Part shown: one piece after another, positions 32,426 through 41,550 of the stretch
Position numbering within the stretch: the first letter of the stretch is position 1
Layout of the letters: each line of letters starts with the position of its first letter
Assembly: GCF_900107775.1 (NCBI RefSeq)
Contig: NZ_FNRF01000007.1
Coordinates: forward strand, 62,001-126,000
From: Xylanibacter ruminicola
GTDB taxonomy: Bacteria > Bacteroidota > Bacteroidia > Bacteroidales > Bacteroidaceae
Reading direction: 5' to 3'
DNA length: 64,000 bases
Notes under the pieces: generated by a model
Databases searched by the model: none
What the model was told of the DNA's origin: nothing
What the model saw: only the letters and a program-made list of their open reading frames with translations
Made by a program: the position numbers and the translations under genes

Positions 32426-33195
32426 TCTTTCTCGGCTAACCACGCATCGAGCAGCATACGTGCTATAGATAATTTTTCGGGGATAGTAGGCAGGTTGTCT
32501 TTACGGAACCAGCCACCTTTGGCTATCTCGCTAGCTTGCAGGTGAATATCGCCTGATACATAGTCGGCATTAAAGCCTACCATCAGTCCGCAAGGGTAGG
32601 GCCAAGGCTGCGAACCAAAATAGCGGATGTTGGTAATCTTTACGCCTGTTTCTTCGAAAGCCTCACGGGCTACCGCTTCTTCGAGTGTTTCGCCCGTCTC
32701 TACAAATCCTGCTACCAATCCGTAGAAATCAGTTCGGAAGTTCTTGGCGCGAACCAGCAGAACCTCGTCGCCTTTGTGTATCAGCACGATGACTGCTGTA
32801 GCTAATTGTGGCCATATCTCTTTGCCGCACTCAGTACATTTCTTTGAGATATCAGTATCCATTCGCATAGGGGCGCCACACACACCACAATACTTGGTGT
32901 TGGCATCCCAATACAGCAGTTCCTGACATTTGCCTGCCTTCTGGTACAGGGCTTTATCAAGTTTGTAATAGCTCTGTCGCAAACCGCACATCTCGTAGCG
33001 TGGGTCGTCGCAAACCGGACTGTCTATCTTATATGTTTTTACCTCAACGCCATCCAGCGGGGTTACAGTCATTACGTTGGTCCAAGGTTTTACCTCGGTG
33101 GGTGGTTCTTCCTGAAAGGGGATGGTATAACCGCCATCTGCGGTTTTTTCTAACAATAAGTCTTCTTTACAGAATACGAAATAATGTTGTTTCAT
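32422..33195 (-). CDS. nudC: NAD+ diphosphatase (NudC-type Nudix hydrolase)
   Basis: 257 residues. Zinc ribbon YCGVCGAP and CTECGKEIWPQ, Nudix box GFVETGETLEEAVAREAFEETG, and downstream SQPWPYP, the motif that marks NADH pyrophosphatase/NAD-decapping enzymes. It would hydrolyse NAD(H) to NMN and AMP and may remove NAD caps from RNA. Its start overlaps the stop of the 5'-nucleotidase gene by 4 bp, so the two are coupled. Confidence 0.93.
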   Translation of the reverse strand: MKQHYFVFCKEDLLLEKTADGGYTIPFQEEPPTEVKPWTNVMTVTPLDGVEVKTYKIDSPVCDDPRYEMCGLRQSYYKLDKALYQKAGKCQELLYWDANTKYCGVCGAPMRMDTDISKKCTECGKEIWPQLATAVIVLIHKGDEVLLVRAKNFRTDFYGLVAGFVETGETLEEAVAREAFEETGVKITNIRYFGSQPWPYPCGLMVGFNADYVSGDIHLQASEIAKGGWFRKDNLPTIPEKLSIARMLLDAWLAEKD

Positions 33196-34958
33196 TTTCC
33201 AAACAGTTGTTTACGGTCTCTCTCGAGGGCTGGTTTTACCCATGCCTCGGGTACAAACTTCCAGTTGTTATTTTTCTGTGGGTCGATAGTACCCAGACGT
33301 TTGATTTCTTCAGTCAGATAGTGGCGCTGATCCAGTTCGGTGTAGAAGAGCACACGACTCTCGAGCGAATCCTGTGGGATACCTGCGCCACGAGTCAGCA
33401 ACTCGCCACCGCCATTGGCGCGATAGCTGTTCATTACTACCTTATACCATTTCTTCTCGTCGAATGGCTCACCGTTCGACATTCGTAGAATTCTTACCTT
33501 CTGTCCGTCGGGCTTGGTTACATCCACCTCGTAGTCGATGCCGCAAGCCGAGTCGAAATTAAAGGTGTAGTATTGGAATCCAGTACGCTGCTGATCTTCC
33601 TTCGAATCGTCGTTTAAGCGCAATGCGTGGTCGTTGGGCGATGTCATAGTGTTACACCACATATCGTACGAGAACTCCAGGTGTTTTCTGATTTCCTCGC
33701 CAGTCATCTTGAGCACAAACAGCAGATTCTCAAAGCGATACAGCTTAAACATATCGGCCTGTGTAACCTCGCCGGCATCGATGGTGGTATCGAATGCCAA
33801 GGGGGCGTTGAACGATATGTCGGCTTTCGAGATGCTCATCTGCAGATTGTGAATCAGATCAGTAAATGCTGAGTTGCCAAAGAAACTTTCGCGGGTGTAG
33901 ATAGGATTCTTAAAGTATCCAATCTTCTGACTCACGTATTCCTTAACCTTATCGATGGTAGGCTGGAAGTAGGTAATCATCTGCTTGTCGATCTTCTCGT
34001 CGCGCACATTTACAATGTTGCCGATAATACTTTTCTTGCTAAGCTTGCCATTCTTGTATGTCAGCGTAATCTCTGCTTCAGCCACGTTGTTTACATAGCA
34101 TGAGGGATCTACACAAAGCACCTTTTCGCCAGCCTTGTTGGTAACCAGCATGTTGTGTACCTGATGGTCGTGACCAAAGAAGATAATATCGAAACCAGGA
34201 ACTTCGCGGGCTACTGATTCAGTTGCGTCTTCCTCGTATTCAGCAGTTTTGATACCGCCGTTCAGACCAGAGTGGAACAAACCGAAAATCAAATCAGGTT
34301 TCTCGTTCTCCTTTACATACTTAATCCATTTCTTGGCGCATGCGGTCATCTCCTCGAACTCCAATCCTTTCCAGATTGATTTGTTCAGCCAGTTGGGGAT
34401 GGCTGGTGTAAGCATGCCGATAACTACAATCTTAACACCATCTTTGTAATGTACAGAGTAGGGCTTCAGTCCTGTATAAATATGCTCAGGACGGGCCTCT
34501 GCGTTCTTGTATTCCTCTTTAACGATGTTGGCGCCCAGCAATGGACAGCGAACCTCGCGGATCCACTTATCGTAAACCTTATGACCAGGCTCGATGTCGT
34601 GATTACCAACGGTTTCGGCATCGTATTTCATGTAGTTGATAACCGAAGCTGCGATGTTCTCGTCTTCGGGCATCACATAGTTCGACCAATATACGCAAGG
34701 CTGACCTTGCAGGATATCGCCATTATCTATCAGCAGGAAATGATCCTCACCATACTTTTTACGCTGCTTTTTGATATAGGTGTTGGCACGCGAAAGGGTT
34801 CCCTTAATGGGGCGCTGCTCCATAAAGTCGTAAGGAAAGAAATGTCCATGCACATCGCTGGTTTCAATCACCTTGATTTTGACGGTCTTTTTATCTTTTG
34901 CCTCGATGGGTGATATTGATAACAACATGGAAATCAGTAAGATAGTGATCTTTTTCAT
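33192..34958 (-). CDS. exported bifunctional metallophosphatase/5'-nucleotidase
   Basis: 588 residues from ATG 34958 with a signal peptide (MKKITILLISMLLSISPIEA). The N-terminal calcineurin-like domain shows ETSDVHGH, LIDNGDILQG, GNHDIE, FHSG and GHDHQVHN; the C-terminal 5'-nucleotidase domain shows KMTGEEIRKHLEFS and VVMNSYRANGGG. It likely dephosphorylates nucleotides in the periplasm, or 2',3'-cyclic nucleotides, before uptake. Coupled to nudC. A longer ORF (to 35045) crosses the promoter and is rejected. Confidence 0.92.
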   Translation of the reverse strand: MKKITILLISMLLSISPIEAKDKKTVKIKVIETSDVHGHFFPYDFMEQRPIKGTLSRANTYIKKQRKKYGEDHFLLIDNGDILQGQPCVYWSNYVMPEDENIAASVINYMKYDAETVGNHDIEPGHKVYDKWIREVRCPLLGANIVKEEYKNAEARPEHIYTGLKPYSVHYKDGVKIVVIGMLTPAIPNWLNKSIWKGLEFEEMTACAKKWIKYVKENEKPDLIFGLFHSGLNGGIKTAEYEEDATESVAREVPGFDIIFFGHDHQVHNMLVTNKAGEKVLCVDPSCYVNNVAEAEITLTYKNGKLSKKSIIGNIVNVRDEKIDKQMITYFQPTIDKVKEYVSQKIGYFKNPIYTRESFFGNSAFTDLIHNLQMSISKADISFNAPLAFDTTIDAGEVTQADMFKLYRFENLLFVLKMTGEEIRKHLEFSYDMWCNTMTSPNDHALRLNDDSKEDQQRTGFQYYTFNFDSACGIDYEVDVTKPDGQKVRILRMSNGEPFDEKKWYKVVMNSYRANGGGELLTRGAGIPQDSLESRVLFYTELDQRHYLTEEIKRLGTIDPQKNNNWKFVPEAWVKPALERDRKQLFGK

Positions 34959-34979
34959 TAATTTTCTTATTTTTGTCTG

Positions 34980-35011
34980 CAAAATTACATAAATAAGTTG
35001 ATATGCCCAAA
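34980..35011 (-). promoter_or_regulatory. promoter of the 5'-nucleotidase-nudC operon
   Basis: Minus strand TTTG (35008-35011), 20-bp spacer, TAATTTTG (34980-34987), 21 bp before ATG 34958. Confidence 0.75.
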
Positions 35012-35087
35012 TATTTATTCGATTATTTTGAGTTTTGTTTGGCACATTTTTTGCTGGAAAAGTTGAAAAAATAGGAGGATTTTGATT

Positions 35088-35771
35088 ATGGCATTTATTG
35101 ATTATTACAAGATTTTAGGCGTAGATAAAACCATTGCGCAGAAGGATGTAAAGAAGGCCTATCTGAAACGTGCCAAACAGTTTCATCCCGATTTGCATCC
35201 TGATGACCCCAAGGCTCAGGCTAAGTTCCAGGCCTTGCAGGAGGCTTATGATGTAATTGGCGATCCTGAGAAGCGTAAGAAGTACGACCAGTATGGTGAG
35301 AAGTGGCGCGAGGCTGAACAGTTCCAAGGATTTGGAGGTGGCGGACAGGCAGGCGGCAACCCGTTTGGTGGTTTCGACTTTAGCAGTTTCCAGGGTGGCG
35401 GAGGCTTCTCATCGTTCTTCGAAGATCTGTTTGGGCGCAAAGGACAGCAAGGTGGCGGTTTTGGTGGTTTCCAAGGTTTTGGGGGCAGCAGGCAAGCTCG
35501 TACACATAGTGGTGAGATGAATGCTAACGTTACGATAGATCTTTACACTGCCATGTTAGGTGGCGAGGTGATTGTAACCCTGTCGAACGGTCAGAAGTTG
35601 AAGCTGAAAATTAAACCGGAAACGCAGCCAGGCACTAAGGTCCGACTGCGTGGTAAGGGGTATGATAGGGGCGATGGCACCTTTGGTGATCTCATCATTA
35701 CCTATCAGGTAAAACTTCCAACAAATCTCACTGAGCGTCAGAAGGATCTTTTACGCCAGATGCTTCAGTAA
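35088..35771 (+). CDS. DnaJ/CbpA-like co-chaperone
   Basis: 227 residues. J-domain at 1-70 with the HPD tripeptide in FHPDLHPDD; a long Gly/Phe-rich stretch (about 80-150); then a single substrate-binding C-terminal domain (ANVTIDLYTAMLGGEV, LRGKGYDRGDGTFGDL). It lacks the DnaJ zinc fingers and is shorter than CbpA (about 300), having lost part of the C-terminal repeat. AGGAGG at 35073-35078 supports ATG 35088. The end overlaps convergent kdsB by 21 bp. Confidence 0.9.
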   Translation: MAFIDYYKILGVDKTIAQKDVKKAYLKRAKQFHPDLHPDDPKAQAKFQALQEAYDVIGDPEKRKKYDQYGEKWREAEQFQGFGGGGQAGGNPFGGFDFSSFQGGGGFSSFFEDLFGRKGQQGGGFGGFQGFGGSRQARTHSGEMNANVTIDLYTAMLGGEVIVTLSNGQKLKLKIKPETQPGTKVRLRGKGYDRGDGTFGDLIITYQVKLPTNLTERQKDLLRQMLQ

Positions 35772-36497
35772 GAACTCTTCGGCGCGGGTCAGATCCTCTG
35801 GGGTGTCGATACCAACCGTTTCGATATCGGTCATACCCACACGGATGCGGTAGCCGTTCTGTAACCAACGTAATTGCTCCAGGCTCTCTGCTTTTTCCAT
35901 ACTGCTTTGGGGCAATTTTGTTACTTCGGCCAAAACCTCACGGCGATAAGCGTAGATTCCCAAGTGTTTCAGGAATGGGTATACGCCAAACCACTCGTTA
36001 CGCTCCTTGCCTCGGATATAAGGTATCACACTACGACTAAAGTAGAGTGCAAATCCGCGATTGTCGGTAACAATCTTTGGAGAGTTAGGATTCTCAATAG
36101 CCTCGATCGATTCGAACAGTTTGCCTAATGTGCCAATCTGAGTCTCTGGTGCATCAAAAAGGTGCATCAATGTCTCAATCTGCGAGGGCTGGATAAATGG
36201 TTCGTCGCCCTGTACATTGATGATCACATCTGCATCCGATCCGATTTTCTCGGCAGCCTCTTCGATACGATCGGTACCGCTCTTGTGGTCGGCACGTGTC
36301 ATTACGGCTCTGCCACCAAAAGCCACTACAGCGTCAAAAATGCGCTGGTCGTCGGTTGCTACATATACTTCGTCGAGCACGCTTTTTACTTGCTCGTACA
36401 CTCTCTGAATCACTGTTTTTCCGCCCAGTATTGCAAGCGGCTTGCCCGGATATCTTGTAGAAGCATAACGGGCAGGAATAATAGCCATAAACTTCAT
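35751..36497 (-). CDS. kdsB: 3-deoxy-manno-octulosonate cytidylyltransferase
   Basis: Activates Kdo as CMP-Kdo for lipopolysaccharide core synthesis. 248 residues with IIPARYASTRYPGKPL (nucleotide-binding signature), VATDDQRI, VINVQGDEPFI and GVYPFLKHLGIYAYRREVL. Complete. The -7 box TACCTTTG (36506-36513, minus) ends 8 bp before the start codon, so the mRNA is nearly leaderless, and a heptamer repeat lies at the -33 position. Confidence 0.95.
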   Translation of the reverse strand: MKFMAIIPARYASTRYPGKPLAILGGKTVIQRVYEQVKSVLDEVYVATDDQRIFDAVVAFGGRAVMTRADHKSGTDRIEEAAEKIGSDADVIINVQGDEPFIQPSQIETLMHLFDAPETQIGTLGKLFESIEAIENPNSPKIVTDNRGFALYFSRSVIPYIRGKERNEWFGVYPFLKHLGIYAYRREVLAEVTKLPQSSMEKAESLEQLRWLQNGYRIRVGMTDIETVGIDTPEDLTRAEEFLLKHLA

Positions 36498-36505
36498 AAC
36501 GGGTG

Positions 36506-36513
36506 CAAAGGTA
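36506..36513 (-). promoter_or_regulatory. -7 box of kdsB
   Basis: TACCTTTG on the minus strand; the -33 position falls within the AAAAGTG repeats and reads TTTT rather than TTTG. Confidence 0.5.
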
Positions 36514-36519
36514 CGAATA

Positions 36520-36547
36520 AAAAGTGAAAAGTGAAAAGTGAAAAGTG
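36520..36547. repeat. four tandem AAAAGTG heptamers
   Basis: Four exact 7-bp units followed by a decayed fifth, lying in the promoter region of kdsB and upstream of the MORN-repeat gene promoter. Confidence 0.75.
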
Positions 36548-36576
36548 AAAAATTATATTAATATATAGGTAAGTAA

Positions 36577-36608
36577 TTTGGGCACCTCGATTATTTTATT
36601 TAAATTTG
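36577..36608 (+). promoter_or_regulatory. promoter of the MORN-repeat gene
   Basis: TTTG (36577-36580), 20 bp, TAAATTTG (36601-36608), 25 bp before ATG 36634. Confidence 0.7.
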
Positions 36609-36633
36609 CACACTAAAATAGGATATATTGCAA

Positions 36634-37752
36634 ATGAATATAAATAAACTTTCGATAATAGCACTTTCATTGTTTCTGCCTTTTACTGCAGATGCACAGA
36701 AGATAACACTCGGCTCGGCCACAACCAAGGATGGTGGCGAATATCAGGGCGAAATGGTCATGGGTAAACCCAATGGTAAAGGTAAGGCTGTGTATAAGAA
36801 TGGCAACCTTTACGAGGGCGAATACGTTAAAGGTAAGCGTCAGGGTTTTGGTATTTTTACCTTTTTTGATGGCGAGAAATACGAGGGCGAGTGGTTTCAG
36901 GATCAGCAGCATGGTAAGGGAACATATTACTTTGCAAATAACAATCGTTACGATGGCTTGTGGTTCCGCGATTATCAGCAAGGCCATGGTGTGATGTACT
37001 ACTATAATGGCGATAAGTATGACGGCGAATGGCGACAGGACAAGCGTTCGGGTTTTGGTACCTATACTTTTGCCAGTGGTGCTTTCTACAAAGGCGATTG
37101 GTTGAACGATAAAAAGAACGGCAAAGGCATCTACGACTGGGGCGATGGCTCTGTTTATGATGGCGATTGGAAGGAGAATATGCGCTCGGGCAAAGGTACT
37201 TTTAAGTATGCTGGCGGCGATGTGTATATTGGTCCTTGGACTGATGACGAGATGAACGGGCGTGGCATCTATAAGTTCCAGAACGGCGATGTTTATGAGG
37301 GCGACTACGTAAGAGGTGAACGTACAGGTCAGGGCATTTTTAAGTATGCCAATGGCGATGTATATACAGGTCAGTTCTTTAAGGGCGACAAGCAAGGTCA
37401 GGGCACGTTGGTATGGCAGAATGGCGATTCCTACGTAGGTCAGTGGAAGGCTGATAAGCAGGATGGTCGTGGTAAGCTTACCAAGAAGTGCGGCGATACC
37501 GTTGAGGGCACTTTCAAGGCTGGTCAGCCCAATGGCGAGTGCATTGCCCGTTTTGCCGACGGCTCTAAATTCAAAGGTATTTTTAAGAACGGTCGACGTA
37601 ACGGTGCGGCTATCGAGGAGGATAAAGATGGCAATCGTTTCGAAGGCACCTATCTCGACGATGTGCGTGATGGCAACTTCGTAGAGAAAGACCGTAATGG
37701 TAAGGTAACAGCTCAAGGTACCTATACCCGTGGACATAGACAATTAAAGTAA
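36634..37752 (+). CDS. exported MORN-repeat protein
   Basis: 372 residues with a signal peptide (cleavage near residue 20, TADAQK) and about 14 consecutive 23-residue MORN repeats of the type YxGxWxxxxxxGxGxYxxxxGD. MORN arrays form elongated beta structures and often bind membranes or proteins; in bacteria the roles are mostly unknown. The whole mature protein is repeats. Uniform codon use produces a long empty ORF on the other strand. It stands 26 bp upstream of the YhcH-type gene. Confidence 0.9.
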   Translation: MNINKLSIIALSLFLPFTADAQKITLGSATTKDGGEYQGEMVMGKPNGKGKAVYKNGNLYEGEYVKGKRQGFGIFTFFDGEKYEGEWFQDQQHGKGTYYFANNNRYDGLWFRDYQQGHGVMYYYNGDKYDGEWRQDKRSGFGTYTFASGAFYKGDWLNDKKNGKGIYDWGDGSVYDGDWKENMRSGKGTFKYAGGDVYIGPWTDDEMNGRGIYKFQNGDVYEGDYVRGERTGQGIFKYANGDVYTGQFFKGDKQGQGTLVWQNGDSYVGQWKADKQDGRGKLTKKCGDTVEGTFKAGQPNGECIARFADGSKFKGIFKNGRRNGAAIEEDKDGNRFEGTYLDDVRDGNFVEKDRNGKVTAQGTYTRGHRQLK

Positions 37753-37778
37753 CAAACAACTTAAATATTTTACTGATT

Positions 37779-38225
37779 ATGATTATTGATACAATTGAGA
37801 ATCTGGGCAAATACGTAACACTTAATCCGTTGTTTGCCGATGTGGTTGAGTTCCTGAAAAGCAATGATCTTCAGACTGTAGAAGAGGGTAAGCACTTCAT
37901 CAAGGATAAGGATCTGTTTGTAAATATCCAGGTGGCTAAGGGCAAAACCCAGGAGACAGCAGTTCTCGAAACACATATCGAGATGATTGATATCCAGATT
38001 CCTATCACCTGTGAAGAAACATTCGGCTATACCCCTCTGTGCGATCTGCCCGATTTTGAGTATAATGCTGAAAAGGATATTACCAAGTATGGCGACACCA
38101 AGTCTCAGACCTATGTAACGGTTAAACCTGGCCAGTTTGTCATCTTCTTCCCGCAAGATGGTCATGCCCCTTGCATCATCAACCAGCCTGAAATCAAGAA
38201 AGCCATTTTCAAGGTTAAGGCATAA
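37779..38225 (+). CDS. YhcH/YjgK/YiaL family protein
   Basis: 148-residue cupin-like protein (DUF386). Family signs are NPLFADVVEFLK, VAKGKTQETAVLETHIEMIDIQ and GQFVIFFPQDGHAPC with metal-binding His residues. Relatives include the EbgC subunit of evolved beta-galactosidase and proteins in sialic-acid operons; the reaction is unproven, though an anomerase or isomerase role is suspected. It may form a run with glgB, which starts 33 bp later. Confidence 0.9.
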   Translation: MIIDTIENLGKYVTLNPLFADVVEFLKSNDLQTVEEGKHFIKDKDLFVNIQVAKGKTQETAVLETHIEMIDIQIPITCEETFGYTPLCDLPDFEYNAEKDITKYGDTKSQTYVTVKPGQFVIFFPQDGHAPCIINQPEIKKAIFKVKA

Positions 38226-38258
38226 ACATTAAATGCAAAACAATAAAATACAATAACT

Positions 38259-40343
38259 ATGGAAACAAAGAAACAATCTGTCAAGAAACCGGCAGCCAAA
38301 AAGACCTCGGCCAAGAAAGCTGCTCCTACACAGCCTGAACATATCGGCTTGGTACGTAACGATTCGTGGTTGGAACCTTTCGAAGGTGCTATCCGTGGAC
38401 GTCACGACCATGCTGTCTGGAAGATGAACCAGCTCACACAGAACGGCAAGAAGACGCTGAGTCAGTTTGCATCTGGTCATCTTTATTTTGGTCTGCATAA
38501 GTTGTCAAAGGGCTGGGTGTTCCGTGAGTGGGCGCCTAACGCTACAGATATCTATCTGATTGGCGACTTTAATAACTGGCAGGAGAACGAGAAATACCGT
38601 TGCAAGCGTATCGAGGGTACGGGCAACTGGGAGTTGAAACTCAGCGAAAAAGCCCTGAAGCATGGCCAACTTTACAAGATGAAGGTAAAGTGGAATGGGG
38701 GAGAAGGCGAGCGTATTCCTGCCTGGTGCCGTCGTGTGGTTCAGGACGAGAATACAAAGATTTTCTCAGCTCAGGTTTGGAATCCTGAGGAGAAATACGA
38801 GTTCAAGAAAAAGAACTTCAAACCCAAGAAGAATCCCTTGCTCATTTATGAGTGTCATGTAGGTATGGGACAGGATGCCGAGAAGGTTGGTACCTATAAG
38901 GAATTTAAGGATAATGTGTTGCCACGCATTATCAAGGATGGTTATAACTGCATTCAGGTAATGGCCATTCAGGAGCATCCTTATTACGGTTCGTTCGGCT
39001 ATCACGTATCATCATTCTTTGCACCAAGTAGCCGTTTCGGCACTCCCGAGGAACTCAAGGAACTTATTGATACTGCCCACAAGAATGGTGTGGCAGTTAT
39101 CATGGATATCGTACATTCGCATGCTGTTAAGAACGAGGTTGAGGGTCTTGGCAATCTGGCAGGCGATCCTAATCAGTTCTTCTATCCTGGAGACCGTCAC
39201 GAGCATCCGGCATGGGATTCGCTCTGCTTTGATTATGGTAAGGACGAGGTGCTGCACTTCCTGCTCTCAAACTGCAAATACTGGCTCGAGGAGTTTAAGT
39301 TTGATGGTTTCCGCTTTGATGGCGTTACCTCTATGCTTTACTACTCTCACGGATTGGGTGAGGCCTTTGGTGGTTATGGCGATTACTTTAATGGTCACGA
39401 GGATGATAACGCCATCTGTTATCTCACTTTGGCCAACAAGCTGATACACGAGGTAAATCCTGCCGCTATCACTATTGCCGAAGAGGTATCTGGTATGCCA
39501 GGCCTCGCTGCTAAGTTCGAGGATGGCGGATATGGCTTCGACTATCGTATGGCCATGAATATCCCCGATTACTGGATTAAGACTATTAAAGAGGTGCGTG
39601 ATGAGGATATCAATGTATGCTCAATCTTCTGGGAGGTTAAGAATCGCCGTCCAGATGAGAAGACTATCTCGTACTGCGAGAGTCACGACCAGGCACTCGT
39701 TGGCGATAAGACCATCATCTTCCGCTTGATTGATGCCGATATGTATTGGCACTTTGCTAAGAAGGATGTGAACGATATTGCCCAGCGTGGTATCGCCCTG
39801 CATAAGATGATCCGCTTGGTTACCGCTGCAGCCATTAATGGTGGCTACCTGAACTTTATGGGTAACGAGTTCGGACATCCTGAATGGATAGACTTCCCAC
39901 GCGAGGGTAATGGTTGGAGTTATAAGTACGCACGCCGACAGTGGAATCTGGTAGATAACAAGGATCTTTGCTACCATTGGCTGGGCGACTTTGATCGCGA
40001 GATGCTGAAGGTGATAAAGGGCGTGCGCAACTTCCAGGCTACACCTGTTACTGAGATATGGCACGATGATGGCGACCAAGTACTTTGCTTCATGCGTGGC
40101 GACTTGGTATTTGTGTTCAACTTCTCGCCCACACGTAGCTATACCGATTATGGATTCCTGGTACCCACCGGCTCGTATAAGGTGGTTCTTAATACCGATT
40201 CGAAAGACTTTGGTGGAAACGGCTTTGCCGACGACACTGTTACCCACTTCACAAACTATGATCCGCTTTATGTTGCCGATCATAAGGAGTGGCTCAAACT
40301 CTATATCCCGGCTCGCTCAGCCGTTGTGTTGAAGAAAATTTAA
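38259..40343 (+). CDS. glgB: 1,4-alpha-glucan branching enzyme
   Basis: Forms alpha-1,6 branches in glycogen. 694 residues: a Lys/Ala-rich N-terminal extension (1-28), CBM48 domain (VFREWAPNATDIYLIGDFNNW), GH13 barrel with nucleophile Asp in FRFDGVTSM (about 353), acid Glu in IAEEVSGMPG (about 407), and ESHDQ (about 473), then a C-terminal beta domain. The form resembles eukaryotic-like branching enzymes common in Bacteroidota. The basic extension is unusual. Confidence 0.93.
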   Translation: METKKQSVKKPAAKKTSAKKAAPTQPEHIGLVRNDSWLEPFEGAIRGRHDHAVWKMNQLTQNGKKTLSQFASGHLYFGLHKLSKGWVFREWAPNATDIYLIGDFNNWQENEKYRCKRIEGTGNWELKLSEKALKHGQLYKMKVKWNGGEGERIPAWCRRVVQDENTKIFSAQVWNPEEKYEFKKKNFKPKKNPLLIYECHVGMGQDAEKVGTYKEFKDNVLPRIIKDGYNCIQVMAIQEHPYYGSFGYHVSSFFAPSSRFGTPEELKELIDTAHKNGVAVIMDIVHSHAVKNEVEGLGNLAGDPNQFFYPGDRHEHPAWDSLCFDYGKDEVLHFLLSNCKYWLEEFKFDGFRFDGVTSMLYYSHGLGEAFGGYGDYFNGHEDDNAICYLTLANKLIHEVNPAAITIAEEVSGMPGLAAKFEDGGYGFDYRMAMNIPDYWIKTIKEVRDEDINVCSIFWEVKNRRPDEKTISYCESHDQALVGDKTIIFRLIDADMYWHFAKKDVNDIAQRGIALHKMIRLVTAAAINGGYLNFMGNEFGHPEWIDFPREGNGWSYKYARRQWNLVDNKDLCYHWLGDFDREMLKVIKGVRNFQATPVTEIWHDDGDQVLCFMRGDLVFVFNFSPTRSYTDYGFLVPTGSYKVVLNTDSKDFGGNGFADDTVTHFTNYDPLYVADHKEWLKLYIPARSAVVLKKI

Positions 40344-40346
40344 AAT

Positions 40347-41510
40347 ATGAATTATCGTAAAAAGAAACAAGAAGGTAGCGCCATAACCATACGCGTTGTG
40401 TGCGCTATCGTTTTTATTCTCTTCTCTTGGTGCTGGCTGTACTATTTCCAGTGCGATCTGCTGATGATGGCGCAGCATGTGCTCAGTCATGGCATAACGC
40501 ATTATAACCGTTTGGTGGGTGCGATAGGTATCACCTTTGTGCTTTATCTGCTCCAGCACCTTATTCATAAGGTAACACACCTTAATAAGAGCTTTTATGC
40601 GCTTACTTATTTCCCATCTATGTTGGCTTTGGGCATGCTTACTGATATTGTGCCCGACCCAGCTAGTGGTATCACGCACAAGTTCTCGTGGTGGCTTATC
40701 ATTGTTTATCTCTTACTTTGGGGTGGATGCACCTATTTCTTTACCAAACTGCAGGAGCTCGACGATGATCCAAATCCCCACATCCTGTCGCGTTCTATGT
40801 GGATGAACCTGCTTATTATGGTTCTCCTCATGATTATGACGGTTAGTATCGGCAATACCAATGCTGTATTCCATTATCGTATGCGAGCCGAACGCTGTTT
40901 GCTTGAGGACGATGTGGATGGTGCGTTGGCCGCAGGTAAAAAGTCTTTAGAGTGCGACGAGCATTTGGTGATGTTACGTATGCAGGCGTTGGCTCGTAAG
41001 GATGCCATAGGCGATAAACTCTTCGAGTATAAGGTGTGTGGTAACAGTAAGAGCATTCTGCCTACCGATAGACATTCTACCTTATTATTATATCCTGTCG
41101 ACAGCGTGTATAAGTTCATGGGTGCAGCTCCTGCCTATCAGATGGAACCCATGCATTATCTCGAGTTGGTGCAGCACCATATGTTGTGTAAGGATACTGT
41201 ACCCAGTAAGGTGGTAGCCGATTATCAGTTGACGGGTTATCTCATCGACAAGCAGATTGATAAATTTGCTGGTGAGGTAGGTAAGTATTACGCCCTGAAC
41301 GATAGTCTGCCTAAGCACTATCGCGAGGCCTTGGTGCTCTATGGTCATCTGCGTTCCAAGCCTGTGGCTGTTTATCGTAACACCGTGTTAGACGAGGATT
41401 ACGAAAACTTCCGCGAACTGCGCCGCCAGTATCCTAACAAAATGGAACAAAAAGGAAAGGTAGAAGACCAGTACTTTGGTACCTATTGGTATTACTACTG
41501 GTACGAGTGA
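40347..41510 (+). CDS. membrane protein of unknown function (DUF6057-like)
   Basis: 387 residues. Five or so membrane helices occupy the first 175 residues (AITIRVVCAIVFILFSWCW and others), followed by a soluble TPR-like region with a helical repeat (AERCLLEDDVDGALAAGKKSL) and a Tyr-rich C-terminus (YFGTYWYYYWYE). The layout resembles what I remember as DUF6057 in Bacteroidota. It starts 3 bp after glgB and is probably co-transcribed, ending at the terminator at 41516-41550. Confidence 0.75.
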   Translation: MNYRKKKQEGSAITIRVVCAIVFILFSWCWLYYFQCDLLMMAQHVLSHGITHYNRLVGAIGITFVLYLLQHLIHKVTHLNKSFYALTYFPSMLALGMLTDIVPDPASGITHKFSWWLIIVYLLLWGGCTYFFTKLQELDDDPNPHILSRSMWMNLLIMVLLMIMTVSIGNTNAVFHYRMRAERCLLEDDVDGALAAGKKSLECDEHLVMLRMQALARKDAIGDKLFEYKVCGNSKSILPTDRHSTLLLYPVDSVYKFMGAAPAYQMEPMHYLELVQHHMLCKDTVPSKVVADYQLTGYLIDKQIDKFAGEVGKYYALNDSLPKHYREALVLYGHLRSKPVAVYRNTVLDEDYENFRELRRQYPNKMEQKGKVEDQYFGTYWYYYWYE

Positions 41511-41515
41511 TAGAA

Positions 41516-41550
41516 AATAATTAAGCCTCCCAAAAGGAGGCTTAATTATT
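41516..41550. terminator. bidirectional terminator
   Basis: A perfect 15-bp stem AATAATTAAGCCTCC / GGAGGCTTAATTATT around CAAAA. It lies between convergent genes and has T-rich arms on both strands; the right arm touches the acyl-CoA synthetase stop at 41549. Confidence 0.85.

Noticed and set aside
36667..37743. 358-codon ORF antisense to the MORN-repeat gene
   Set aside because: Produced by the regular codon pattern of the repeats on the other strand; no start signal, domain or promoter.
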